A DNA stretch of 64,000 nt from a bacterium (lineage in GTDB: Bacteria > Actinomycetota > Thermoleophilia > Solirubrobacterales > Solirubrobacteraceae): the NCBI GenBank assembly GCA_021323635.1, contig JAJPKQ010000007.1, forward strand, positions 1 through 64,000, given 5' to 3'. This document shows positions 35,742-44,400 of the stretch, in pieces. The notes below the pieces were generated by a model. That model was not told the DNA's origin and made no database searches. It saw only the letters and a program-made list of their open reading frames with translations. Every line of letters starts with the position of its first letter. The first letter of the stretch is position 1. Position numbers and translations under genes: made by a program.

Positions 35742-36767
35742 CTATCCCGCCTTGCCACCGCCGAGCAGCCTTGGCAGCACCTGCTCGGCGAGGATGCGAT
35801 CGACAGCAGCGCGCGAGTAGGGAGCGAGCAGCTCCCTGGCGCGCTCGGCGTAGTCGGGCGCGGGCTGATCGAGCGCGATGCGCAGCGCTCGGCTGAGCTC
35901 CTCGCTCACCAGGCGGGGATCGAGCGCACGTGCGATCGGCAGCGCGACGTAAGGGCCGGATGCGGGCGTCGTGACAAGCCTGCATCCGGCCGCAAGCGCC
36001 TCCAGCTGGACGATCCCGTAGTCCTCCCGCAGCGGCGCGCAGACGAAGGCCTGCGCACGCGCGAGCAGCTCGCGATAGCGCTCGCGCGGGAGCCGCCCGA
36101 GAGCCTGCACCGAGCCATCCGCGGGCAGCTGCACCCCCGCGGCCGCAAGCTCATCCCGCTCGGCGCCCGCCACCAGCAGCTGCTCCCCCTCTCTGCGCGC
36201 TTCAAGGAAGGCCTGCACGACGCGCGCTGCGCCCTTCTTGCGCGGGTTGGCGGCGTAGGTGACAGCGGCGATGTCGCGCTCGGGCGTCGCGCCGCCGGGA
36301 GGCTCCACTGGAACCGGCAGGATCACCGCATCCCGATCGCGCCGCCGCGCGGGCCCGCGCAGCGAGCGCTCGCTCATCGGCAGCAGCAGCGGCGCGGCGG
36401 CGATGCGGCGGCGCTCCGCGGCGCGTTGCCAGATGCCGTGGCGACCCGGGCGATTCTCACACGCAAGCGTGTCAAAGCGGATCGCGCCGCGCCGGGGCCA
36501 CAGCAGCGCGGCGGTGATCGAGCAGTAGATCACCGCGCGCGGGCGGCGCTTTGCGATCCCCGCGGCAGCCGCCGCGCGCGCGCTGCGCGCCCAGCACAGG
36601 TCCGTCGCCATGAATGTGCGCACCGCGGGGGGTGCGGGCGCGCGGATCATCTCCGCGTCGGCGCCCACGCGCTGCAGCGCGCGCAGCAGCTCCTCGTCTG
36701 CGGTCCGCCAGCCCGCTGTGGAGGCCAGCGAGACGAGCAGCACGTCGGGGGCGCTCACGCCGCGCAT
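35742..36767 (-). CDS. Glycosyltransferase (GT-B, GT4-like)
   Basis: A 341-residue protein. The C-terminal half shows the GT-B retaining-transferase pattern: LGRLPRERYRELLARAQAFVCAPLREDYGIVQLEALAAGC, with the Glu-rich nucleotide-sugar site, and a basic middle region (NPRKKG). The N-terminal half is divergent and Ala/Arg-rich. Acceptor and donor are unknown. ATG 36767 overlaps the stop of the membrane-protein gene upstream (ATGA), so it is translationally coupled. It is the third gene of a minus-strand operon that starts with a trehalose-phosphatase-like gene. Confidence 0.75.
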   Translation of the reverse strand: MRGVSAPDVLLVSLASTAGWRTADEELLRALQRVGADAEMIRAPAPPAVRTFMATDLCWARSARAAAAAGIAKRRPRAVIYCSITAALLWPRRGAIRFDTLACENRPGRHGIWQRAAERRRIAAAPLLLPMSERSLRGPARRRDRDAVILPVPVEPPGGATPERDIAAVTYAANPRKKGAARVVQAFLEARREGEQLLVAGAERDELAAAGVQLPADGSVQALGRLPRERYRELLARAQAFVCAPLREDYGIVQLEALAAGCRLVTTPASGPYVALPIARALDPRLVSEELSRALRIALDQPAPDYAERARELLAPYSRAAVDRILAEQVLPRLLGGGKAG

Positions 36768-37297
36768 CAGGGCAGCGCGCGCCCGCGCGCATCCGGCGCC
36801 GGCGACTTGAAGCCGGGCGTTCGCTGCAGGGCGATCGGCTGCAGCGGCGAGGTGCGAAGGACGTAGAAGCAGACCCCGTCGCGCTTCTCGATCGCGGCGA
36901 CCGCGGCGTGCTGCCGGCGCCAGGCCAGCGCGCCTGCGATCGCAAAGCCCGCGCCGATGCCCGGCACCTGGGGCGCGACCAGCGCCAGCGCACCGGCGAG
37001 GATCGTCACCGCCAGCAGCGGCCAGAGGCGGTTGAGCAGGATCGTCCCCGGCTGCTCCGAGGGCAGCGCCGGGCTCGCCTTCGCGCGCGCCAGCAGGCGC
37101 GCGATCGCGGGGCTGGCCTGCTGCCGGCGTCCGAGCCACAGCCCGAGCGCCACCGCGAGCACCCACCACCCGAGCGTGGCCAGCAGAAGCGTGGAGCGAC
37201 CCGTCGGAGCGGCGACCAGCACCGCCAGCACGCCGAGCGCGCTGGCGGCCGCGGCGGTGAGGACGACCGTTGCTCTGAGGAACTCTACGAAGCGCAA
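36767..37297 (-). CDS. Membrane protein of unknown function
   Basis: A 176-residue protein with four likely transmembrane helices: two in the first ~60 residues, two around 90-130. A soluble tail follows (HAAVAAIEKRDGVCFYVLRTSPLQPIALQRTPGFK). The end overlaps the start of the glycosyltransferase gene, and it begins 39 nt after the phosphatase-like gene, so all three probably act together in an envelope or osmolyte sugar pathway. No family recognised. Confidence 0.6.
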   Translation of the reverse strand: MRFVEFLRATVVLTAAAASALGVLAVLVAAPTGRSTLLLATLGWWVLAVALGLWLGRRQQASPAIARLLARAKASPALPSEQPGTILLNRLWPLLAVTILAGALALVAPQVPGIGAGFAIAGALAWRRQHAAVAAIEKRDGVCFYVLRTSPLQPIALQRTPGFKSPAPDARGRALP

Positions 37298-37335
37298 CGC
37301 GGAGCCTGGTGGTGGTGCGTCGATTGCGAGCGTGC

Positions 37336-38163
37336 TCAGAGGAGCCCGGCAAGCAGCGCGCGCACCTCCTCAACCGAAGTGATCACAAGGTCAGCATGCT
37401 CGATCAGCTCCTCAGGGGCCTCCTCGGAGGCGACCGCCACGCAACAGGCCGCTTCGAGCCGGCCCTCGCGCACGAGCTCGCGCAGCGCGCCGAAGGCATC
37501 AAGATCGGTGCGATCGTCGCCGACATACATCGCAACCGCAATGCGCTCGCCCTCCTCGCCGCCCGGGAGCGCGCCGGCGAGCAGCTCGCGCACTCCACGC
37601 CCCTTGTCGAAGGCGACCGGCGGTCGGACCTCGAGCACCTTGCGCCCGCGATGGATGAAGAGGCCCGCCGCGCCGGCGCGCTTGGCAAGCTCCTCGACCA
37701 GGGCTACGGCGGCCGCCTCGTCGCGCGCGCCGCGCCAGTGCAGCGCCAGCACTGGCCCCTTCTCCTCGACGCGCACGCGCGCCCGGCGCAGCGCCGCCGC
37801 CGGCAGCGAGCTTGCAAACCGATCAACCTGGGAGCGGGCAGCCGCGAGCGCGGGGTCGAGGATCCGCACCTGCGTGGAGGCCGGCGCAAGCAGCTCCGCG
37901 CCGTGGTTGCCGACGTAGGCGATGCTGCCGATCCCGACCATCTGGCGCGCCTCCTGGGCGCGGCGCCCGCTCACGCAGGCGATCAGCGCGTAGCGATGGG
38001 TCAGCTCGATCAGCAGCGAGCGCATCGCCTCGCTGACGCGCGCCTCCTCGGCGCGCTCGACGATCGGTGCGAGCGTGCCGTCGACGTCCAGGAGGATTGC
38101 CGCGGACTCCGGGCTTGACCGCAGTGGAGCGAGCGCGTGCGCGATCGAGGCGGCGGACGACAC
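37336..38163 (-). CDS. Trehalose-6-phosphate phosphatase-like HAD hydrolase
   Basis: A 275-residue HAD phosphatase of the OtsB type: motif I LLDVDGTLAPIV, CVSGR (motif II), GNHGAEL, VEEKGPVLALHWR in the cap and MYVGDDRTDLDAF (motif IV) near the end. Such enzymes remove the phosphate from trehalose-6-phosphate. No trehalose-phosphate synthase is next to it, so a related sugar phosphate is also possible. Only GTG starts precede motif I; 38163 lies 7 nt behind AATACT, with 38184 and 38169 as alternatives. Confidence 0.8.
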   Translation of the reverse strand: MSSAASIAHALAPLRSSPESAAILLDVDGTLAPIVERAEEARVSEAMRSLLIELTHRYALIACVSGRRAQEARQMVGIGSIAYVGNHGAELLAPASTQVRILDPALAAARSQVDRFASSLPAAALRRARVRVEEKGPVLALHWRGARDEAAAVALVEELAKRAGAAGLFIHRGRKVLEVRPPVAFDKGRGVRELLAGALPGGEEGERIAVAMYVGDDRTDLDAFGALRELVREGRLEAACCVAVASEEAPEELIEHADLVITSVEEVRALLAGLL

Positions 38164-38232
38164 GGCCACTAGTATTGCGCGCACGTCCCCACCCGGCACG
38201 ACACCTCGAGATTGCGCGCGGGCGCGCACGCC

Positions 38233-38595
38233 ATGGCTGAGCGCCGGACGCTGAAGCTGGCCCTGATCGGCAGCGCGGCGGGACTCTTCTCAGGCATCTT
38301 CGGGGTGGGCGGCGGCTCGGTGATCGTTCCGGCGCTGGTGCTCTCCCTCGGCTACAACCAGCGCGAGGCCGCCGGCACCTCGCTGCTGGCGATCACGATG
38401 ATCGCCGCCTTTGCTGCCGCCCTGCAGGCGGGCTACGGCAACGTCCACGTGCTGGACGGCGTGCTGATCGGCGTCCCGGCGATCGTCGGGGTGCTGATCG
38501 GCGCGCGCGTCGCGCGCGTGGTTCCCCACCGCACGCTCGCGCTGGTCTTCTCCGCCGTCCTGCTTGCTGCCTCCGTGGAGCTGATCCTGGAATGA
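38233..38595 (+). CDS. TSUP (TauE/SafE) half-transporter, first half
   Basis: A 120-residue membrane protein with about four helices. It has a single TSUP half-repeat opening with LIGSAAGLFSGIFGVGGGSVIVPALVL. Canonical TSUP proteins have two such halves in one chain of about 250 residues. Its stop overlaps the next gene's start as ATGA, and that gene encodes the second half. ATG 38233 is chosen; a TTG start at 38212 is possible. Substrate unknown, likely a sulfur oxyanion or organic anion. Confidence 0.8.
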   Translation: MAERRTLKLALIGSAAGLFSGIFGVGGGSVIVPALVLSLGYNQREAAGTSLLAITMIAAFAAALQAGYGNVHVLDGVLIGVPAIVGVLIGARVARVVPHRTLALVFSAVLLAASVELILE

Positions 38596-38960
38596 TCGGC
38601 GCGCTCCTGATCGGCCTTGTGGGCGGCGTGATCGCGGGGCTGCTGGGGCTGGGCGGCGGCGTCATCTTCGTGCCCGGGCTGGTGCTGCTGCTGCACCTCG
38701 GGCAGCAGCAGGCAGAGGCGACGTCGCTGCTGGCGATCGTGCCGGTCGCGCTCGTGGGCGCGATCAGCCACGCCCGCCACGGCAACGTGCGAGCGCGCGA
38801 CGGCGCGATGGTCGGCGCCGTCGCGCTGGCAGGAGCGGCGCTCGGTGTGGTGCTCGCAAACGCGCTCTCCGGAGCGCTGCTGCGCGATGCCTTCGCCCTG
38901 CTCATGATCTTCGTCGCCTTCGAGCTGGCGCGCAGCGCACTGCGGCGCCCGATACCATGA
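38592..38960 (+). CDS. TSUP (TauE/SafE) half-transporter, second half
   Basis: A 122-residue membrane protein with about four helices, again opening with a Gly-rich TSUP motif (GVIAGLLGLGGGVIFVPGLVLL). It is coupled to the preceding half gene by a 4-nt overlap and in a different frame, so the pair cannot be read as one chain without frameshifting. Both halves look intact, which argues for a genuine two-subunit transporter rather than a single sequencing error. tatA begins 8 nt downstream. Confidence 0.8.
   Translation: MIGALLIGLVGGVIAGLLGLGGGVIFVPGLVLLLHLGQQQAEATSLLAIVPVALVGAISHARHGNVRARDGAMVGAVALAGAALGVVLANALSGALLRDAFALLMIFVAFELARSALRRPIP
38953..38958 (+). promoter_or_regulatory. -10-like hexamer of tatA
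   Basis: TACCAT (TANNNT) ends 9 nt before the tatA ATG and overlaps the end of the TSUP half gene; a probable leaderless promoter. Confidence 0.35.
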
Positions 38961-38967
38961 GCGGATC

Positions 38968-39243
38968 ATGTTTGGTGGCGGACTAGACAGCCCTACCCAT
39001 ATTCTGTTGCTGCTGCTGGTCGTCCTGCTGGTCTTCGGCGCAAGGCGGCTGCCTGAAATCGGCCGCTCGCTGGGAAGCGGCATCCGCGAGTTTCGGCACT
39101 CTGTGAGCGGCGAGGCACTGCCTCCAGCGCCGCCCGCGAGCGCCACGGCACGCGCAGATGCCGGCGCTTCGCCGGCGCCTGCGCAGGAGCCTGTGCAGAG
39201 CGCCGGGGCAAGCGCTGAGGATCTTCAGAGGCAGAGAGCCTAG
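38968..39243 (+). CDS. tatA: Sec-independent (Tat) translocase subunit TatA
   Basis: A 91-residue protein with one N-terminal transmembrane helix (ILLLLLVVLLVFGARRLPEIGRSLG), the hinge and the amphipathic helix of TatA/B proteins (FGxxxLPEIGRSLGxGIREF). A long Pro/Ala/Ser-rich cytoplasmic tail follows. It forms the export pore for folded proteins with a twin-arginine signal, such as the sulfatase at 24926. tatC is not in the window. Confidence 0.92.
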   Translation: MFGGGLDSPTHILLLLLVVLLVFGARRLPEIGRSLGSGIREFRHSVSGEALPPAPPASATARADAGASPAPAQEPVQSAGASAEDLQRQRA

Positions 39244-39266
39244 GCGGCAGCAGGCGCCGCGCGATC

Positions 39267-40511
39267 GTGAGCAGCACCGGCAAGCCGGACGCGGTCAGTC
39301 CTGCGCAGATTCGTGCCCGGCTTGAGCGGGCCTGGCGTGGCGAGGTGCAGGCCCAGTACGTGTACGCACGCCTCGCCGAGCGCGAGCGCGACGGCGGACG
39401 CGCGCGGCTGCTGCGTGAGCTGGCGGCCGGCGAGGTCGCTCACCGCGAACGCCTGGAGGCACGCATGCGTGCGCTCGGCATCGAGGTGCCCCCTCGCGAG
39501 AGCGTTCGCATCCCCTGGATCCTGCGCCTGCAGTCGCGCATCGCGCCGCTGCCGCGGCTGCTGGCAGCGCGCGAGGCCGCAGAGGTCAGCGAGGTGGAGG
39601 CAGGCGGCGTCTACGGGGCGGCGACCGGAGACCCTGAGACAGACCGCCTGCTGAGCGAGATCGCAGCGGAGGAGCGAGCGCACTCGCTCAGCGTGCGCGG
39701 GCTGATCGCCGGGGAGCACGGCTCGCAGCCGGGCAATCATGCCGGAGCCGGCGAGGCGGCGCCGGCGAGCGCGGGCGAGCAGGCCGAGCGCGAGCGAGCG
39801 CGCGGGCGCCTGGAGCGGATTCTCTCGCGCGAGCGCTGGCACAGCACCGGCGGCGGCTGGATCGCAGGCGCCATCTATGGCGCCAACGACGGCCTGGCGG
39901 CGGTCTTCGGCATCGTCGCAGGCGTCTCGGGCGCCACCAACGGCGGCAGGCTCGTCCTGACCGCCGGGCTGGCCGGGGCGATCGCCTCAGCGCTCTCGAT
40001 GGCGACCGGCGCCTTCCTGGCCGAGCGCTCAGAGGTCGAGGTGGGCGTCGCGAACCTCGAGCAGGAGCGCCAGGAGATCGCCCAGCACCCCGAGGAGGAG
40101 CGCGAAGAGCTTGCGCTCTTTCTGCAGCTGAAGGGCATCGAGCGCGGCGCCGCCGAGTCGATCGCGGCCAAGCTGGCGGAGTACCCGGAGGCGATGCTGC
40201 GGGTCCTGGCGGGCGAAGAGTTCGGGAGCCTGAAGACCGACGGCCACGCGGTGCAGGCAGCGCTCGCCGGCGGGCTCTCAACGGCGGCAGGCGCGATCGT
40301 GCCGGTGGTGCCGTTCATCTTCATCACCGGCACCGCAGCGTTCATCGTCGCCGCCGCGATCTCGCTTGTTGCCCACTTTCTCGTCGGCGCGGCCAAGTCG
40401 CTGGTGACGCTGCGCTCCTGGTGGGCGGCGGGGTTGGAAATGACGCTCGCGGGCGTCCTCGTCGGCGGCGTCCTCTACGGCGTCGGCCTGCTGCTGCCCG
40501 TGCCCGGCTGA
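39267..40511 (+). CDS. Membrane-bound ferritin-like/VIT1 iron exporter (MbfA-like)
   Basis: A 414-residue fusion. The first ~155 residues form a ferritin/rubrerythrin-like four-helix unit with Glu and ExxH-type metal ligands (RGEVQAQYVYARLAE, GEVAHRERLE, EVEAGGVYG, EIAAEERAHS). Residues ~195-414 are a VIT1/CCC1 transporter with GAIYGANDGLAAVFGIVAGVSGA, SMATGAFLAERSE, a cytoplasmic helical loop and three further helices. This order is that of MbfA proteins, which bind iron and export it or deliver it across the membrane. The GTG 39267 start is 23 nt after tatA. DtxR control is a reasonable guess. Confidence 0.88.
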   Translation: MSSTGKPDAVSPAQIRARLERAWRGEVQAQYVYARLAERERDGGRARLLRELAAGEVAHRERLEARMRALGIEVPPRESVRIPWILRLQSRIAPLPRLLAAREAAEVSEVEAGGVYGAATGDPETDRLLSEIAAEERAHSLSVRGLIAGEHGSQPGNHAGAGEAAPASAGEQAERERARGRLERILSRERWHSTGGGWIAGAIYGANDGLAAVFGIVAGVSGATNGGRLVLTAGLAGAIASALSMATGAFLAERSEVEVGVANLEQERQEIAQHPEEEREELALFLQLKGIERGAAESIAAKLAEYPEAMLRVLAGEEFGSLKTDGHAVQAALAGGLSTAAGAIVPVVPFIFITGTAAFIVAAAISLVAHFLVGAAKSLVTLRSWWAAGLEMTLAGVLVGGVLYGVGLLLPVPG

Positions 40512-40549
40512 GCGCGTCTGGGCAGGCGGGGGAACCGGAGCCGATCCGG

Positions 40550-40555
40550 TACCGT
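40550..40555 (+). promoter_or_regulatory. -10-like hexamer of the PAC2 gene
   Basis: TACCGT (TANNNT) lies 7 nt before GTG 40563 and overlaps GTG 40554, supporting 40563 as a leaderless start. Confidence 0.3.
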
Positions 40556-40562
40556 GGATCAG

Positions 40563-41438
40563 GTGCAACTCCTTCACTGGGACCACCGCCCCTCAAAGCT
40601 GCGCGCGCCGGCGCTGATCTGCGCCTTCAGCGGCTGGAACGACGCCGGTGAGGCCGCCTCTGCGGCGCTGCGCTTCCTGGCGACTGCGCTTGGCGCGGAG
40701 CGCTTCGCGTGGGCGGACTCAGAGGAGCTCTTCGACTATCAGGCGACCCGGCCGACGGTGCGCCTGCGCAAGAGCGGCGCCAGGAGCGTCGAGTGGCCAC
40801 AGCTGGAGCTGCTGGCGGCAAAGGTGCCGCGGGCGCCGCGCGATGTGCTGCTGCTGCAGGGGCCTGAGCCGTCCCTGCGCTGGCGCTCGCTGGCCGACCA
40901 GCTCTTCGAGGTCGCCGAGGCGCTCGGCGTCCAGCTGGTGGTGAGCGTGGGGGCGCTGCTGGCCGAGGTCGCCCACACGCGGCCGGTTCCCTTGACCGCG
41001 CTTGCCTCCGATCCGGCGCTGATCGAGCGCTTCGGGCTGCGCAGCTCCAGCTATGAGGGCCCGACCGGCATCGTCGGGGTGCTGCATTCGACCTTCGCGC
41101 GCGGTGGCGTGCCCGCGGTCTCGCTGTGGGCGAGCGTGCCGCATTACGTTGCAGCCGCCCCGAACCCGAAGGCGGCGCTGGCGCTCGTGCGACGCACAGA
41201 AGCCCTGATCGGCGTGACCGTCGACGCCTCGGCGCTCGAGCGCGCTGCGGCCGACTATGAGCGCCAGGTCGGGCTGGCCGTCGCCGCCGACTCCGACGTG
41301 CAGGCGTTCGTCGAGCGCCTGGAGCAGAACGGCAGCGAGGAGGACGAGGCGCTGCTCTGGAGCGAGCTTCCCTCCGGAGAGCTGATCGCCCGCGAGTTCC
41401 AGCGCTTTCTGCGCCAACGCGGCACGGACGGCTCCTAG
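40563..41438 (+). CDS. PAC2-family protein
   Basis: A 291-residue protein of the PAC2 (proteasome assembly chaperone 2-like) family. The opening APALICAFSGWNDAGEAASAAL is the family hallmark. It is followed by LFDYQATRPTVRL, a VVSVGALLAEVAHTRP strand-helix unit, and SVPHYVAAAPNPKAALALV in the second half. Actinobacterial members are common and usually lack a demonstrated function; some occur near proteasome or repair genes. Start GTG 40563 is chosen from the promoter position. Convergent with the nuclease gene. Confidence 0.85.
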   Translation: MQLLHWDHRPSKLRAPALICAFSGWNDAGEAASAALRFLATALGAERFAWADSEELFDYQATRPTVRLRKSGARSVEWPQLELLAAKVPRAPRDVLLLQGPEPSLRWRSLADQLFEVAEALGVQLVVSVGALLAEVAHTRPVPLTALASDPALIERFGLRSSSYEGPTGIVGVLHSTFARGGVPAVSLWASVPHYVAAAPNPKAALALVRRTEALIGVTVDASALERAAADYERQVGLAVAADSDVQAFVERLEQNGSEEDEALLWSELPSGELIAREFQRFLRQRGTDGS

Positions 41439-41477
41439 CGCACGCGCCGCCGCGCACTGCGCCGATCGCTCAGCGGC

Positions 41478-44400
41478 TCAGCTCTCCACAGCCGGGCAGA
41501 CCGCCAGGAAGTCGCAGGCCGCGCACGCGGCATAGGAGGGGCGGGGCGTGAAGCGCAGCGCGAGGATCTCCCCGGCTACCTGCTCAAGCGCCTGCGCAAC
41601 GCGCGCCCTTCGCTCCTCCGCGCTGCGCTGCGGCAGGCGCACCTGAACGCCGTCGATGATGAAGCTGTAGGTGAGCGTGACCTGCTCGCAGCCCCACTCT
41701 TCCTGCGCGGCGAGGCCGTAGACCTCGAGCTGAAGCTGCTCTTCAAGCTGCTCGAGAGGACGCGCGCGGCTCGTCTTGTAGTCGATGATCTCGTAATGGC
41801 GATCGTCGATGCGATCGACGCGGTCGACCCTGCCGCGCAGCGTGTGCGGCCCGACTCTGATCGCAAAGCTGCGCTCCAGCCAGACCGGGTCCGCGGGCCG
41901 GAGGGCAAGCGAGCGCTGATAGTCAAGCAGCGCATCGCGCGCGAGCGCATAGAGCTCCGCTCCGCCGCGGCCCAGCCCGACCCTCTGCCAGGCAGCGCCA
42001 AGGCAGCTCTCGATCACCCTGGCGCCGGCGTCTCCCCGCGCCCCATCCTGATCGCCCGCAAAGCGGGCGTGGAAGCGCTCGAGCGCGCGGTGCACAGCGA
42101 TCCCGAAGCGCTGCTCGGGTGTCTGGTAGCGCGGCAGATGCAAGAGCCGCGCAAACTTGAAGCGCAGCGGGCAGGAGCGAAAGCTGTCCAGATCCGAGGC
42201 GGAGAGCACGAGCCCCTGGCCGCGGCGTGGCAGCAGCGCCGCCAGCGAGCGCTCCGCGCCGGCGATCGCCGGCGCAGCGCCCGCGCCGGACTGCTCGGCG
42301 CCCGCAAGCAGCTCCGGGAGCCGCTGCGCTGCCAGCTGCGCCACGGGCGAGCCGTGAAAGAGCTCGCGCTGCTGGGGGCTTGCGCTGCGCAGCAGCCGCG
42401 CGTCGAGATCCTCGCTGTGCGCACGGGGGTCAGCCTCGGCGGGCAGCGCTCGCAGCGCTGCAAGCTTCATGTAGGCGAGCGCTGCGCTGACACCCGCTGC
42501 GATCTCCTGCTCGCTGTCCAGGCGCAGCTCACCGAGATGTGAGCCGACGGCCTCGAGCTCATCGATCAGGGCCTTGCGCGCCCCGCGCATCAGCGAGCTG
42601 GAGAGCTTGGGCCCTGCAAGGCGATCGCCGTCGATGCGCTCCCAGCTGCGGTCAAGGCGCCTCGAGAGCAGCTGCGCTGCGCCGCCGAGGGCGCCGGCGG
42701 CAGCTGTGCCGAAGGGCTCGGCGGCGACCACGAGCGCGCGCTCGCGCCCAAGCTCCAGCCAACGTTCCAGGACCCCAAGCTCACGCTCGGAGCGCTCACG
42801 CTCGGAGCGCTCGCCGCGGCTGCGCTGCGGCTGCTCCGCGCTTGAGGGCAGCGATGCGCCGGGCGCGACGATCACCACGTCGAGCGGATGCGCCCAGGAG
42901 TCCGCTGCTGAGAGCAGCAGCGGCACCCCCGTGCAATCCTCGGGCCAGGAGCCCTCCTCGCCCCAGGGATCCTCGGCCTCGCCGGCAACCAGCGGCAGGC
43001 CGGCGTCGGCGATCGCCAGGATGTCTCTTGCGATCGCCGCTGCATCTGCATCCGGTCGCAGCTCGGCAAGCTCCTGCCCGAGCGCCTGCAGCGCCGCGAG
43101 TGCTCCGGCCGCGCAGCGCGCAGGGCGATCCGTATCAGGCTCGCTCAGCTCGTGGAGGCCCGCGCGCCAGATCAGCGCCGGGAGCAGCGTCCAGGGCTGC
43201 GCCTCGGCCAGCTCCTGCCTGAGCGCGCTGTGGAGCTCGAGGAAGGAGTGGATGCGCTCGCGCGCCGCCGGCGAGCACTGCGGCGCCTGCGCAACCGCAG
43301 CGGCGGCGCTTGCCAGATCGAGCCGGCGTCCCTGGAGCAGCCTGCTGACGTGCGCCGCCTCCGCGGGCGGCAGCGCCGGCGGGCGCAGCAGCAGGCGCAT
43401 CGCCTCGGTAGCGTGCGGGTCAAGCAGCAGGCGCAGCCAGGCCAGCAGGTCGCGGACCGGCGGCGGGGCAAACATCTCCGGCGCGAAGGGCGCAAAGAAG
43501 GGCAGGTGGCGCGCCCGGAGCGCCCCCGCAAGCTCGCGACCATCGCGCGCCAGCGACGGTAGGACGACAGCGACCCGGGAGCGGCCATCGCGGCCAAGCT
43601 GCGCTTCGACCTCGGCTGCCAACCAGCGCGCCCGCGCGTGGCGATCGGCACAGAGCAGGAGCTCCACGCCTGAGCGCCCGCCGCTGCGCTCGGAGGGCTC
43701 AACGTCGGCGGGCAGCTCGCGCACAGGCACCTCAGCGTCGCCATACGCCTTCGCCAGCAGCTCTCGCAGCCGCTGCGCTGCGCGCGCGGGAAGCGCGATT
43801 GTGATCTGCGCCGGCAGCGCAGCGAGGGCCGCGATCAGCGCTGCGCCTGCGCCGCTCAGATCCGGCGTGCCCGCGACCAGCAGATGGCTGTAGCGTGCCG
43901 CAAGCGCGTCCAGCAAGCGCCCGCGGCGCTGCAGCGCCTCAGCAGCTGCCCACAGCGTCTCAGGCGCTGAGAGCGCCTCGGTGCGCCGAGCGCCCCCCGG
44001 CGCAGCCGCGCTTTCCACATCGATGCGCTCGAGCTCCTGCGCCAGCATCCGCAGCGCCCTGCGCCGCGCCGAGCCCTGGTGTCTGGCCTCGCGCTCCAGC
44101 GCCGCCTCTGCGGCGAGCGCCAGCCGCGCCTGGCGCGAGGCTGCGCGGGGCTCTGCCGCGCCCTGCGCCGCGCCGGCGCCCGCTGCTACCAGCTCAAGCG
44201 CGAGGCCGAGCGCCGAGACCACACGGGGCTTGGGGCCGCCAGCTGCGCGCAGAGCGGCGCGCAGCGCCCCCACCGCCCCGCCGTCGACCCCCACGAGCAG
44301 GATCGACTCCGGGGCGCTGCGCTGCGCGATCAGCGCCTGGGCGCGCTGCGCAAGCAGGGCAGCGCGCTGCGCCGACCCGCCCGTCAGGATCTCGAGGCCA

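Noticed and set aside
35742-37373. A single 543-codon glycosyltransferase gene
   Set aside because: The upstream 200 codons overlap the membrane-protein gene in another frame; the ATGA junction at 36767 marks the real start.
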